Source: Parapedobacter sp051400755 (GTDB lineage Bacteria; Bacteroidota; Bacteroidia; Sphingobacteriales; Sphingobacteriaceae). From it: DNA of 64,000 nucleotides. How positions within the stretch are numbered: position 1 is the first letter of the stretch; each line of letters opens with the position of its first letter. Where the stretch lies: contig NZ_JBLFFL010000004.1 of NCBI RefSeq assembly GCF_051400755.1, positions 62,001-126,000 of the forward strand, written 5' to 3'. The position numbers and the translations under genes are program-made. The notes under the pieces were generated by a model, which searched no databases, was not told where the DNA came from, and saw only the letters and a list, made by a program, of their open reading frames with translations. Below are positions 1-9,046 of the stretch, piece by piece.

Positions 1-98
1 AGTAAGGCCGTCTCATCATATTTGCGGCGCAACCGGTAGACATCGAGCATTTTATCGATGGCCTCCTTGATGGTCATATCGTTGCCTCTTCTGCTCAT
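1..98 (-). CDS. DUF721 (DciA-like) protein, 5' part only
   Basis: Only the first 32 codons or so are in the window. Translation starts MSRRGNDMTIKEAIDKMLDV and continues with a basic YRLRRKYDE stretch, which matches the N-terminus of small DUF721 proteins that follow recF in Bacteroidota. DUF721 proteins are related to DciA, the loader of the replicative helicase (family knowledge). The ATG overlaps the recF stop as ATGA, so translation is probably coupled to recF. The rest of the gene lies outside the window. Confidence 0.75.
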   Translation of the reverse strand, partial: MSRRGNDMTIKEAIDKMLDVYRLRRKYDETAL

Positions 99-1210
99 GC
101 CGTTTCCAGTTGGTTCACTGTACCTTGGCTGATTTCGAACACGCACACCTTCCGGTTTATTTCTTCAAAAATACGGTTTATCCGCACCGCGTCGGTATCC
201 GTCAGGAATATTTGTCCGAAATCATCCGCAGACACCATCTGCATCAGCTTGCGGGTCCGCCTGTCATCGAGCTTATCGAAGATATCGTCCAGCAAGAGCA
301 GCGGCTTGAACCCCTTCTGCCCGTGCAGGAAGCTGTATTGCGCGAGCTTCAGCGCGATGAGAAACGATTTCTGCTGCCCCTGTGAGCCAAATTTCTTGAG
401 CGGCATGTCGCCGTGGATAGCAAACAGCAGGTCGTCCTTGTGGATGCCCACGGTGGTGCGCTCCAGCACGCGGTCGCGCTCCAGGCTTTGCCCCAGCAGG
501 TCGGCAAACGTCCCTTCCGTCAGTTGCGATTCGTATACCAATGAGACGCTTTCCGCCGTCTCCGTGAGAAACTGGTAATGCCTGTCAAACTCCGGGATAA
601 ACGCAGCCATGAAGGCCTGCCGTTTCTCGAAGATCGGCAAACCCAGCTCCACCAGCTGCATATCCAGCACCTCGAGCAGTCCCCGGTCCAGTCCACCACC
701 CCTGGCAGCCTGCTTCAGCAGGCTGTTGCGCTGCGCAAGGCAGCGGTTATAAGCGATCAGCGTGTCCAGGTAGCGGAGGTCGGTCTGCGAGATCACATTA
801 TCGATGAAACGGCGCCGCTCTTCACTGCCCTCGGTCACGATGGCCGAATCGTTAGGCGAAATCATCACCAAGGGAAAAAGGCCGATGTGGTCGGCCAAGC
901 GGGTATATTCCTTCTTGTTCTTCTTGAATTGCTTTTTTTGATTGCGTTTGAGGCTACAGGCCACCACGTCCGGCTGCCCATCCATGTCAAATTCCCCCTG
1001 CACCATGAACCAGTCTTCGCCCTGCTTGATTTGCTGGGAATCCACCGGATTGAAATAACTCTTGCATAGCGAGAGGTAGTGGATGGCGTCTAATAGGTTG
1101 GTCTTACCTGCACCATTACTGCCCGTAAACGCATTCACCTCGCGAACGAAATGGAGCGTGGCCTCGGTATAATTCTTGAAATGGAGTACAGACAGTTGTT
1201 TCAGCCACAT
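95..1210 (-). CDS. recF: DNA replication and repair protein RecF
   Basis: This is a 371-residue SMC-like ATPase that binds gapped DNA and helps load RecA in the RecFOR pathway. The Walker A motif GSNGAGKT is at residues 30-37. An ABC-type signature (SQGQQKS) lies near residue 275, and the Walker B LLLLDDIFDKLD near residue 305. The length is normal for RecF. It overlaps the DUF721 gene by 4 bases (ATGA). A -7-like element sits 5 bases before the ATG, so the transcript may be leaderless. Confidence 0.97.
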   Translation of the reverse strand: MWLKQLSVLHFKNYTEATLHFVREVNAFTGSNGAGKTNLLDAIHYLSLCKSYFNPVDSQQIKQGEDWFMVQGEFDMDGQPDVVACSLKRNQKKQFKKNKKEYTRLADHIGLFPLVMISPNDSAIVTEGSEERRRFIDNVISQTDLRYLDTLIAYNRCLAQRNSLLKQAARGGGLDRGLLEVLDMQLVELGLPIFEKRQAFMAAFIPEFDRHYQFLTETAESVSLVYESQLTEGTFADLLGQSLERDRVLERTTVGIHKDDLLFAIHGDMPLKKFGSQGQQKSFLIALKLAQYSFLHGQKGFKPLLLLDDIFDKLDDRRTRKLMQMVSADDFGQIFLTDTDAVRINRIFEEINRKVCVFEISQGTVNQLETA

Positions 1211-1215
1211 ACCTA

Positions 1216-1223
1216 CAAAGGTA
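1216..1223 (-). promoter_or_regulatory. -7 element (TACCTTTG) before recF
   Basis: The minus strand reads TACCTTTG, a match to the Bacteroidota -7 consensus TAnnTTTG, and ends 5 bases before the recF ATG. Transcription would start at or next to the start codon. I did not see a convincing -33 TTG at the usual distance. Confidence 0.5.
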
Positions 1224-1237
1224 AGGGTTTTTGCTGG

Positions 1238-1534
1238 CTATTTGGTGGATGACTTGACTTCTTCAAACTCGACAAACTCACCTGCACGTTGCGCCCCCCG
1301 CTTGGGTTTGTCCTGGGGGGGTACGTAGTCGATACGCACTTTGCCGTCGGGTGTGCGCGGTTGGTAGTTACGCCCATTGTTGTAGGGGCCGTTCCGATAT
1401 TGCTGTTGCTGCTGGGCATTGCCCATCACCTTCTCCGCCATCTTGCGCATTGCCCAAGGGAAAAGGAGCCGGGCCACTACACGCACGATCCATAGGATGG
1501 CGATTGCAACGACTAAAAACTTCAATAATCCCAT
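1238..1534 (-). CDS. DUF4834 family small membrane protein
   Basis: The product is a 98-residue protein with one N-terminal membrane segment (MGLLKFLVVAIAILWIVRVV), then a Gln/Asn-rich linker and a charged tail ending VEFEEVKSSTK. This is the layout of DUF4834, a Bacteroidota family of unknown function often found beside recF. I chose the ATG at 1534 rather than the TTG three codons upstream, because a strong promoter (TTTG-N20-TATGTTTG) ends 6 bases before that ATG. Confidence 0.8.
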   Translation of the reverse strand: MGLLKFLVVAIAILWIVRVVARLLFPWAMRKMAEKVMGNAQQQQQYRNGPYNNGRNYQPRTPDGKVRIDYVPPQDKPKRGAQRAGEFVEFEEVKSSTK

Positions 1535-1540
1535 ATCTGA

Positions 1541-1572
1541 CAAACATAGGAAAAAAAAGAATAATCCACAAA
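1541..1572 (-). promoter_or_regulatory. Promoter of the DUF4834 gene
   Basis: On the minus strand TTTG (1569-1572) is followed after 20 bases by TATGTTTG (1541-1548), both matching the Bacteroidota -33/-7 consensus. Only 6 bases separate the -7 element from the ATG, implying a leaderless or near-leaderless mRNA. Confidence 0.6.
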
Positions 1573-2079
1573 TTACGAATCGGGGTTGTTCGTCTTAGGC
1601 TTGGCCCCGGCTTTCAGGATCGCCTGATGGAGTTCCACCTGCCGTTGGGTGCCGATCACGTAGATCAGTCCGTCGCGGTCTGTGAGCCACACGGCATCCT
1701 TACCTCCGGCATAAAACTTGATTCTGCCCCGCTGGTGGAGGTTATATACCGGATTGTTGATGAAAAACTTACTGTACCGCTTGCGTTCCACCTTCACGAT
1801 GCTGTTCAGGTCGATTTTCACGAGGCGGGTGGTCCAAAGGCCGCTCAGCTGCACACTGCCCTGCTCCACCCTGATGCGGTAGTGCAGCATGTACATCATC
1901 ACGATAGAGACGAAGATGATGGCGATTCCCACAATCAGAAACAGCTGGCTTTCGTTTTCGCGCTCAATATTGATGTAATACGCCACAAAGCAGAAGAGTG
2001 CCAGCAACAGCCGCACACTCACCCAGCCGCGGTCGCGACCCATGTATTGATTTTCTACGTATATCGGTTGCTCTGCCAT
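1573..2079 (-). CDS. Two-helix membrane protein with PH-like tail
   Basis: I do not recognise a named family. The 168-residue product has two adjacent hydrophobic segments (about residues 22-37 and 46-66), then a soluble part rich in beta-type sequence (YRIRVEQGSVQLSGLWTTR and KFYAGGKDAVWLTD). The layout resembles bacterial PH-domain membrane proteins, but that is inference. It lies 7 bases downstream of tilS on the same strand and is probably cotranscribed with it. Start ATG at 2079. Confidence 0.7.
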   Translation of the reverse strand: MAEQPIYVENQYMGRDRGWVSVRLLLALFCFVAYYINIERENESQLFLIVGIAIIFVSIVMMYMLHYRIRVEQGSVQLSGLWTTRLVKIDLNSIVKVERKRYSKFFINNPVYNLHQRGRIKFYAGGKDAVWLTDRDGLIYVIGTQRQVELHQAILKAGAKPKTNNPDS

Positions 2080-2086
2080 CAGTGTC

Positions 2087-3415
2087 TTAAAAACACGCTA
2101 AAGTAACTACTTTTTTTGTTTCGTCCGTAATTTTATAGCGATCATCCATCCGGAAGGGCGCCACCCATAGGATGTCGCCGTGGCCGTCGACCACCACGGG
2201 TACCGCGTGCTTCCAATAGATTGGGATTTTAAGTGACACAAAAAAATCACTCAATTTCTTGGTGCCCTTCATCCCCAAAGGGCGGAAGGCATCACCTTCC
2301 TGCCATGCGCGGATACGAATGGGAAACGTCACCTTATCCGCATCGAGCTGCACGGCATGAGGCACCTTGCTGATGATGGTATCGGTAGACCAGCCCGACT
2401 CAAAGCGGTATGTTCCCCACCGAACGCTATCCCCAGCGTTCTCGATGATGGCCTCGCTGTGGTCTTCAGTTTCGAGGGATGTCAACACCAGCTCCTTTCG
2501 GTCGATGTGCAGCACATGCGAAGGCGAGGTAAAATACTTGCCCGGTGTACCCGGCAGCGTCCGTGCGAGGTCGCCCACCACCGCCTCGGTAAACCCAAAC
2601 GGCCGGAGCAGTTCGTAGAACATAAACTGTCGGGGATGCAGCACCATCAGCTCAGCGATGGGCAGGTGCCATTCCCCCGGCACGCGTTGCACAAGCAAAC
2701 GACCACGCAATTCATCGATATAGGCCTGCAGCACCGTGTAGGCATCCGCAAAGCGGGCCATGCTCTCCGCAATAGTACGTTCCAGTCCCGGGTTGAGCTC
2801 CTTCAGCTTGGGGATCACCTCCAGGCGGATCTTGTTTCGCGCATATTTGGTCGAAAAGTTAGACGCGTCGTCGCGGTATGCAAGGCCTTGTTCCTGCACA
2901 TACGCCTGCACCTCTTCCGCATCCAGGAAAAGCAGCGGCCGGATGATGTGGTCACGTTTGGGCTGTATGCCCCGCAGTCCTCCGAGGCCCGTACCCCGCA
3001 CCAAGTTGAGCAGCAGTGTCTCCACATGGTCGTTCCGGTGCTGCCCTACCGCGATGTGATCATAGCCCTGCGTGGCGCGGATGGTTTCCAGCCACGCATA
3101 CCGGAGTTCGCGCGCAGCCATCTGGATAGAGATACCATGCTCACGGGCATACTCCTCTGTGTCAAATGCAGTAACATAACAAGGCACATCCATTGCGCCA
3201 GCCAGCCGGGTCACCAGCGCCTCGTCCCCATCAGAGGCCTCGCCCCGCAGGCCGAAGTTGCAGTGCGCAATGCCGATGGCGTAGCCCGCCCCCGCAAACA
3301 GGTGCGTCATCAGTACCGAATCCTTGCCCCCGCTCACGGCGAGCAGGATACGCTCACCCGGCTGGCACAATGCTTGTTCCTGTAGGTATTGGATAAATCG
3401 CTCCTGTACGCCCAT
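2087..3415 (-). CDS. tilS: tRNA(Ile)-lysidine synthase TilS
   Basis: TilS adds lysine to C34 of the AUA-reading tRNA-Ile using ATP. The PP-loop SGGKDS is at residues 28-33 of the 442-residue protein. The N-terminal ATP-PPase domain also shows HCNFGLRG and GQHRNDHVETLLLNL. The C-terminal substrate-binding domain ends with RPLGMKGTKKLSDFF, typical of TilS. A TACCTTTG element lies 4 bases before the ATG. Confidence 0.97.
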   Translation of the reverse strand: MGVQERFIQYLQEQALCQPGERILLAVSGGKDSVLMTHLFAGAGYAIGIAHCNFGLRGEASDGDEALVTRLAGAMDVPCYVTAFDTEEYAREHGISIQMAARELRYAWLETIRATQGYDHIAVGQHRNDHVETLLLNLVRGTGLGGLRGIQPKRDHIIRPLLFLDAEEVQAYVQEQGLAYRDDASNFSTKYARNKIRLEVIPKLKELNPGLERTIAESMARFADAYTVLQAYIDELRGRLLVQRVPGEWHLPIAELMVLHPRQFMFYELLRPFGFTEAVVGDLARTLPGTPGKYFTSPSHVLHIDRKELVLTSLETEDHSEAIIENAGDSVRWGTYRFESGWSTDTIISKVPHAVQLDADKVTFPIRIRAWQEGDAFRPLGMKGTKKLSDFFVSLKIPIYWKHAVPVVVDGHGDILWVAPFRMDDRYKITDETKKVVTLACF

Positions 3416-3419
3416 ACCC

Positions 3420-3427
3420 CAAAGGTA
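3420..3427 (-). promoter_or_regulatory. -7 element (TACCTTTG) before tilS
   Basis: The minus strand carries TACCTTTG with only GGGT between it and the tilS ATG at 3415. It matches TAnnTTTG and predicts a leaderless transcript. No clear -33 partner is visible. Confidence 0.5.
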
Positions 3428-3476
3428 CGGGATATTTGCATATGCACGGATGAGCGACCGATAAAATACGCCGATA

Positions 3477-3508
3477 TTGGCGAATATGGTGCATTTTAGC
3501 TAAGTTTG
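3477..3508 (+). promoter_or_regulatory. Promoter of the ostA-like gene
   Basis: TTG at 3477-3479 is followed after 21 bases by TAAGTTTG at 3501-3508, a good -33/-7 pair. The GTG start codon at 3514 is only 5 bases after the -7 element, so transcription should begin at about the start codon. Confidence 0.6.
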
Positions 3509-3513
3509 CGATC

Positions 3514-6075
3514 GTGAAGAAAGCCTTGTTGCTCTTTTGGTTCACCACCCTGGTTTGCACCCTCTTGCATGCGCAGCAGCAGGATGAGCTCAAGCTCATA
3601 TCGTCTTCGCACAGCCGCCTCAATGCCACCACGGGCAACATGATGAATTACCGTCCCGTATACGAGCACAACGGCTCTACCCTCTCTGCCGATAGCGGCT
3701 ACATCTATACAGACGAAGAAGACCGTCAATATTTTGACGCCTTTGGCAAGGTCATCATCACCCAGCCTAATGGTACGCTCGTCTTTGCGGATAAGCTGCA
3801 TTACGTAGCCGAAACCCAACTGGCTACGCTCATCAATAATGTGCGCATGGTCGATGGCAACGCCGTGCTGACGACCAACCACCTCACCTACAACATGCAA
3901 CGGGGCCTAGGACAATACACCGGCGGGGGGCGCATCGTCAACACCACCGACACGATCACCAGCCGAAATGCCACCTATTTCGAAAATACCAAAGACGCCT
4001 ATTTCCGTCATGATGTGATCGTGCGCACGCCGGATGTCAAGATCTACACCGATACCATGCGCTACAATTCGGATAGCAAGATCACCTATTTCATGGGGCC
4101 TACCAACATCAAGGGCAACGAGGGCGAAAACCTCTATACCGAGCGCGGCGAATACAATACCAATACCGAGCAAGCTTGGTTTGACCGAAACAACCTGTAT
4201 ACTTCGGGTAGCCGCCTCCTCCGTGGCGACAGCCTCTATTACGACGGCCTGACCGGCAACGGGCGCGCCGTGGACCACGTGGTATTCATCGACACGGCCG
4301 ACCAGTTTTTTGCCTATGGCGGCATCGGCCTGTATCACCGGGTCGACGAATCCATTACCATGACGGTCAACCCGCTGGTCATGACCGTCACGCGCAATGA
4401 CAGCACAAGCACAGATAGCACAGCAGGTGATGATCGTGCCGCTATCGATCGCATGGTCGTCGATAGCCTCGCGGCGGATAGCGTTAGCGGTGCTGAGCTT
4501 GCTGCGGACAGCCTGGCCCAGCCGGCCGTAGAACGACCGGCCGCAGACACCATTTACATGACCGCCGATACGCTGTTCTCCCAGCTGATCCCGTTAAAAG
4601 ACTACATACCCATGGTGTTTGAGCTCGACCGCGAGGGCGGAGCGCTTGATGATTATGAAGATGAAGATTTCGGCGAGGACTTTACCGGAGATTTCGGTGA
4701 GTCAGATAGTCTACAGGCACAGCCCAGTGATAGCCTAGGGGCGCAGGATACGCTTATGGTGCCATTGGATAGCGCGCGCAACGCACCGCCCGATACCATC
4801 CACCGGGATAGCCTACAGCGGCAACCGCCAGACACCTTGCAGGCACCTCCGGATACGGCGAAGGCACGGCCCGACAGCGCGCGCCAGACCGCTACTGCCG
4901 ATACGGCCGTCCAAGCTGCCGCGACTAAAGCCCCACTCAAACGTGTGGCCGCCGCCGCGATTGCCGGACCGGACCCACAGGTGTTGGCTCACCAACTTGC
5001 CGCCGACAGCGTACTGCGCGAACAGGCGGTGATCCCCACCGGTGGCGAAGCCGATAGTTTATTGCTCCAGGCGGCGACGGCCCTCTCGCGCCCGCCCACG
5101 GACAGCATACCGAAAGACTCGCTGGCCAATGATACCGCCAAGACGCGTATCGTCAAAGCCTACTATAACATGCGGCTATTCAAATCAGATCTACAGGCGG
5201 TGGCTGACTCGGTTTATTACGGCTATCCCGACTCCATGATGCGTTTCTTCGGCCGGCCGATGATCTGGGCGCAGGGCTCGCAGATGACGGCGGACACCAT
5301 CTACATGCAGATCCGCAATGAGCAGCTGGACAACATGCTGCTGTTGAGCAATGCGTTCATGGTAAATACCCAACTGGATTCAACCAAATACAACCAGATC
5401 AAGGGCCGGAAAATCACGGGTTTTTTCATGGACAATGCGCTGGAGCGGATGTTTATCGATGGCAACGCCGAAAGCATCTACTACAACGTAGATGAGGAGC
5501 GCAAGGTATACAAAGATATGTATCACAGTCGCAGCAGCCGTATCAAAATATTGGTAGACAGCAACCGCATCAGCACATTCGTCCCCATCAGTCGAGTGGA
5601 CGGCAAGGTCTATCCCTTGCACCTCGTCCCCCAGGATGCCGAGATATTGGAGGGCTTCGTCTGGAAGCCGGGCGATCGGCCGACGTCCAAGGAAGACCTA
5701 CTAGCGCGCCGCCGTCCGCCTGCCGGATCGGAATTGGCAGTACCCACCGACACCACTGCTACCCCTGGGCAACCACCAAACGGGCGCCCGACAACCACGG
5801 ATACGACCCGCACAACGATACCTCCCGCGTCAGACAGCACGACCGTAGACAGCACAGCCCTTGATACCCTGCGCCAGGAACAGCCACCTGTGAACCGCCC
5901 GGCTGCACCGCCTGCTCCGGCATCCAGTCGGCCACGTATCCGTGCGCCTGTAGAGGCAACGGCTGAGCAGCGGAGTGAACCCAAGCGCCGTAAAGAAACG
6001 GTTTTGCTGATCCCGCTTAGCCAACGCGCAAGCGGCCGTGGCGATTGGCCAATTGACAAAAAAATGCAACTTTAG
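3514..6075 (+). CDS. OstA/LptA-like outer-membrane assembly protein
   Basis: This 853-residue exported protein starts at GTG with a signal peptide (KKALLLFWFTTLVCTLLHA). Residues about 25-270 are OstA/LptA-like beta-jellyroll repeats (GTLVFADKLHYVAETQLATL, NNVRMVDGNAVLTTNHLTYN), the fold that carries LPS across the periplasm. An Asp/Ser/Thr/Pro-rich insert with repeated DSL/DTL units spans about 295-545. More OstA-like sequence follows to about 690, then a Pro/Thr-rich tail. It is longer than most OstA-like proteins because of the insert. Role in LPS transport is from family knowledge. Confidence 0.82.
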   Translation: MKKALLLFWFTTLVCTLLHAQQQDELKLISSSHSRLNATTGNMMNYRPVYEHNGSTLSADSGYIYTDEEDRQYFDAFGKVIITQPNGTLVFADKLHYVAETQLATLINNVRMVDGNAVLTTNHLTYNMQRGLGQYTGGGRIVNTTDTITSRNATYFENTKDAYFRHDVIVRTPDVKIYTDTMRYNSDSKITYFMGPTNIKGNEGENLYTERGEYNTNTEQAWFDRNNLYTSGSRLLRGDSLYYDGLTGNGRAVDHVVFIDTADQFFAYGGIGLYHRVDESITMTVNPLVMTVTRNDSTSTDSTAGDDRAAIDRMVVDSLAADSVSGAELAADSLAQPAVERPAADTIYMTADTLFSQLIPLKDYIPMVFELDREGGALDDYEDEDFGEDFTGDFGESDSLQAQPSDSLGAQDTLMVPLDSARNAPPDTIHRDSLQRQPPDTLQAPPDTAKARPDSARQTATADTAVQAAATKAPLKRVAAAAIAGPDPQVLAHQLAADSVLREQAVIPTGGEADSLLLQAATALSRPPTDSIPKDSLANDTAKTRIVKAYYNMRLFKSDLQAVADSVYYGYPDSMMRFFGRPMIWAQGSQMTADTIYMQIRNEQLDNMLLLSNAFMVNTQLDSTKYNQIKGRKITGFFMDNALERMFIDGNAESIYYNVDEERKVYKDMYHSRSSRIKILVDSNRISTFVPISRVDGKVYPLHLVPQDAEILEGFVWKPGDRPTSKEDLLARRRPPAGSELAVPTDTTATPGQPPNGRPTTTDTTRTTIPPASDSTTVDSTALDTLRQEQPPVNRPAAPPAPASSRPRIRAPVEATAEQRSEPKRRKETVLLIPLSQRASGRGDWPIDKKMQL

Positions 6076-6101
6076 TATCGTAACCTCAAAAACCAAACAA
6101 T

Positions 6102-7931
6102 ATGAAACATATATGTGCTTTGCTCATCTTCGCGATATACCTCAGCTTCAGTTTCGCGCAAGACGACTACGTCAACACCCATTTTGACAAGACCGAGACC
6201 TACATCACCATGCGCGATGGGGTGCGGCTCTACACCGTTATCTATTCGCCCAAAGACAAAGGCCAGTCCTATCCCATCCTCATGCAGCGCACCTGCTACT
6301 CCGCGGGACCTTACGGCGATACGCTTCGCACCGCTATCGGTCCGAATGAGCTGCTTATGCGCGATGGCTATATCTTTGTCTATCAGGACGTGCGCGGCCG
6401 CTACATGAGCGAAGGCGAATTTACCAATATGCGCCCGCAGCTCACCGGTGCAGAAAAGCGCAATAAGCAGGCCATCGATGAGAGCACCGATACTTACGAC
6501 ACCATTGACTGGCTGGTGAAAAACCTCAAGGGCAATAACGGCCGCGTGGGTATCTATGGCATCTCCTATCCTGGTTTCTACACCGCTGTGGGTGCATTAG
6601 CCAACCATCCCGCCCTGAAAGCCGCCTCTCCACAGGCGCCCATTGGCGACTTCTTTTTCGATGATTTCCACCATAATGGCAGCATGCTGGCCAGCTACTT
6701 CTTTGCCGTGCCCGTCTTCGGTTTCCAAAAGGAGGGCCCCCAACAGAAGGCCTGGTATCCGATGGCACGCCCGCAGACACAGGATTCCTATGACTTCTTC
6801 CTGCGCCTCGGCGCCATCGAGAACGGCACCTCCTATCAGGGCGCGGACAACTTCTTCTGGCGCGAGTTGCTGGATCATCCGAATTACGATGCCTTTTGGA
6901 AATCCCGGGGGCTTGTCCAGCACCTCAAGGACGTCAAACCTGCCATCATGGTAGTCGGTGGCTGGTTCGATGCCGAAGACCTCTATGGTCCGCTGCACAT
7001 CTACGGTAGCATCGAAGAGAGCAGCAAAAACTATAACACCATTGTGATGGGCCCCTGGAGCCATGGCGACTGGGCCCGGGTGCGCGGCAAGCAGCAGATC
7101 GGCGATATCTTCTTCGGCGACAGCCTTTCTGCAAACTTCCAGCGGGATATTGAATTTACATTTTTCGATCACTTCCTCAAAGGGAGCGGCGACGGGAAGA
7201 CGGGGCTCCCCGAGGCGCATATGTTTGACACAGGTACGAAGCAGTGGCAGGATTTCGAGCAATGGCCACCGGCTGACGCCACCGATGCCGCGCTGTACCT
7301 GCAGCCCGACGGGAAGCTTTCCTTCAGCAAGCCTACGGCTAGCACCTCAGCCTCCAGCTTCATCAGCGACCCGCTGAAGCCCGTGCCTTATGCCCAAGCG
7401 GAGCAGGTAGTCTTTACGCCGCGCAGCTACATGACCAGTGACCAGCGCGACAATGCGCGCCGACCCGATGTGCTCGTCTTCGAGACGGATACGCTCACCG
7501 AAGACATCACGCTAAGCGGCAACCTGCTGGCCAACCTATGGGTATCCACCAGCAGCACCGATGCCGACTGGGTGGTGAAGCTGGTAGACGTCTTCCCCGG
7601 TTATGACACGCTCAGTAATTACCACATGCTGGTACGCGGCGACATCATGCCGGGCCGCTTCCGCAATAGCTTCGAATCCCCCGAGGCCTTCACACCCAAT
7701 ACGGTCACCGAAGTGCCGGTGAAGTTGCAAGCGATCAACCACACGTTCAAGAAGGGTCACCGCATCCAAGTGCAGGTGCAGAGCACGTGGTTTCCGCTGT
7801 TCGACCGCAATCCGCAGACTTTCGTCGAAAACCCGTATAAGGCCAAACCCTCGGACTATACGAAGGCCGAGCATAAGGTATATCACGATGCCGCGCATCC
7901 GACCCACATCGCGGTACAGGTATTGAAATAG
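6102..7931 (+). CDS. CocE/NonD family (S15) hydrolase
   Basis: The 609-residue protein has a signal peptide (KHICALLIFAIYLSFSFAQ) and an alpha/beta hydrolase domain of the X-Pro dipeptidyl-peptidase/cocaine-esterase type. The nucleophile motif GISYPG places the catalytic serine at residue 155. Later GGWFDAEDLYGP and GPWSHGDWARV supply the expected Asp and His. The C-terminal beta-rich domain (ITLSGNLLANLWVSTSSTDADWVVKL) is the X-Pro DAP C-terminal domain. It probably acts in the periplasm on acylated amino acids or peptides; the substrate cannot be told. The start ATG follows the previous stop by 26 bases. Confidence 0.9.
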   Translation: MKHICALLIFAIYLSFSFAQDDYVNTHFDKTETYITMRDGVRLYTVIYSPKDKGQSYPILMQRTCYSAGPYGDTLRTAIGPNELLMRDGYIFVYQDVRGRYMSEGEFTNMRPQLTGAEKRNKQAIDESTDTYDTIDWLVKNLKGNNGRVGIYGISYPGFYTAVGALANHPALKAASPQAPIGDFFFDDFHHNGSMLASYFFAVPVFGFQKEGPQQKAWYPMARPQTQDSYDFFLRLGAIENGTSYQGADNFFWRELLDHPNYDAFWKSRGLVQHLKDVKPAIMVVGGWFDAEDLYGPLHIYGSIEESSKNYNTIVMGPWSHGDWARVRGKQQIGDIFFGDSLSANFQRDIEFTFFDHFLKGSGDGKTGLPEAHMFDTGTKQWQDFEQWPPADATDAALYLQPDGKLSFSKPTASTSASSFISDPLKPVPYAQAEQVVFTPRSYMTSDQRDNARRPDVLVFETDTLTEDITLSGNLLANLWVSTSSTDADWVVKLVDVFPGYDTLSNYHMLVRGDIMPGRFRNSFESPEAFTPNTVTEVPVKLQAINHTFKKGHRIQVQVQSTWFPLFDRNPQTFVENPYKAKPSDYTKAEHKVYHDAAHPTHIAVQVLK

Positions 7932-7935
7932 CTAT

Positions 7936-8658
7936 TTACATCCGCTCGTGCAGCCATCCGGGCAGCCAGCGGTAGATAAAGGCGATGAGGCGCCATCGTC
8001 TGGTGATGTATACCACGCGACGGCGATGGCTGATTCCCTGATAGATCTGCTCGGCAGCCTTAGGTACGGGTGCTACCCAAAACCGCACCGGCGACTTCGC
8101 CGCGGGGGTATCTACGAAGCCGGGGCAGATATCCGTGACCGCGATATCCGCCTGCTCTTTACGGGCTTTCTGGCGCAGGCCCTGCAAGTAGGTGATCTGA
8201 TAAGCTTTGGTGGCGCTGTATGCCGGTGCTTGCCTGCTGCCACGGATACCCGCGATGGAGCTGATCGCTGCCAAGTGACCATACCCCTGGTGTTTAAAGA
8301 AATTGAATGCCCAATCAGCCACTTGGGTAAACGCGCGGACGTTCAGGTCGATCATCCTGCGTTCCACCTCAAAATCCAGCGCCTCGTTTACCTCTCCCCC
8401 ACCCGCGCTAATGACGATGATATCTACACCACCCATGGCCGTTACCAATGCCTGAATGGGATCGATGCCCACCGCGGTATCGGTCACGTCGAATGCCTCG
8501 AAGAATACCCTTCCGGGATGTGTCGAGGCCAGTGCCTCCAGCAGCGCCTGTCGGCGACCGGTAGCGCCCACGATCCAGCCCTTCCGCAGGTATACGGCTG
8601 CCAACGCGCGGCCGATGCCCGATGTTGCGCCGATAATGATGATTTTTTTATTGTCCAT
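7936..8658 (-). CDS. SDR family NAD(P)-dependent oxidoreductase
   Basis: This is a 240-residue classical short-chain dehydrogenase. The nucleotide-binding motif GATSGIGR is at residues 10-17, the ISAGGG motif corresponds to NNAG, a catalytic Ser lies in AAISSIAG, and the YSATK motif carries the Tyr and Lys. The ATG at 8658 (MDNKKIIIIGATSG) was chosen because the longer reading frame adds 17 residues not seen in the family. It ends 4 bases from the end of the convergent hydrolase gene. The substrate is unknown. Confidence 0.88.
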   Translation of the reverse strand: MDNKKIIIIGATSGIGRALAAVYLRKGWIVGATGRRQALLEALASTHPGRVFFEAFDVTDTAVGIDPIQALVTAMGGVDIIVISAGGGEVNEALDFEVERRMIDLNVRAFTQVADWAFNFFKHQGYGHLAAISSIAGIRGSRQAPAYSATKAYQITYLQGLRQKARKEQADIAVTDICPGFVDTPAAKSPVRFWVAPVPKAAEQIYQGISHRRRVVYITRRWRLIAFIYRWLPGWLHERM

Positions 8659-8698
8659 GGCGTATTTGTAACATGCTATATGCTTCCGTAAAGCGCAC

Positions 8699-8729
8699 AA
8701 AAAAGCCACCTACCGTGGGGTGGGTGGCC
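8699..8729 (-). terminator. Rho-independent terminator of the cold-shock gene
   Basis: Read on the minus strand, GCCACCCA and TAGGTGGC form a stem around a short loop, followed by a run of seven T. It lies 23 bases after the stop codon of the cold-shock gene. Confidence 0.7.
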
Positions 8730-8751
8730 AGTACAATATCTGAAAAATGAA

Positions 8752-8943
8752 TTAAATCAACTTAACATTTACTGCGTTCAAGCCTTTTTGGCCTTGTTGT
8801 ACTTCAAACGAAACCTCGTCATTCTCACGGATACGGTCTTTCAACCCCGAAGTATGGACAAAAATTTCACGTCCGCCGTCATTGGGGGTGATGAATCCGA
8901 AACCTTTGGTTTCGTTGAAAAATTTTACTACGCCTTCTTGCAT
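8752..8943 (-). CDS. Cold-shock protein, CspA family
   Basis: The 63-residue protein is a single cold-shock domain with RNP1 (KGFGFI) and RNP2 (EIFVHTS). Such proteins bind single-stranded RNA and DNA and act as RNA chaperones. The length is standard. The leader is AT-rich, with a -7-like TATCTTTA at 8983-8990 on the minus strand, and the gene is followed by a terminator, so it is probably monocistronic. Confidence 0.96.
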   Translation of the reverse strand: MQEGVVKFFNETKGFGFITPNDGGREIFVHTSGLKDRIRENDEVSFEVQQGQKGLNAVNVKLI

Positions 8944-9046
8944 GGTAATTAAAAATAAAATAAAAAACTCAATTAATTGCTATAAAGATAGAAACAATTA
9001 TTTGATTTCCAACTTTTTTTATTTTTAGCATGCGGTTTGGCGTCGG

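Noticed and set aside
1351..2106. 251-codon open frame on the plus strand
   Set aside because: It runs antisense through the DUF4834 and membrane-protein genes and has no recognisable features or start context.
2357..3385. 342-codon open frame on the plus strand opposite tilS
   Set aside because: It is antisense to a clear tilS with all motifs, and its translation is rich in Arg, His and Pro with no domain pattern.
7948..8691. 247-codon open frame opposite the SDR gene
   Set aside because: It is the shadow of the SDR coding strand; the minus-strand frame has the full SDR motif set.
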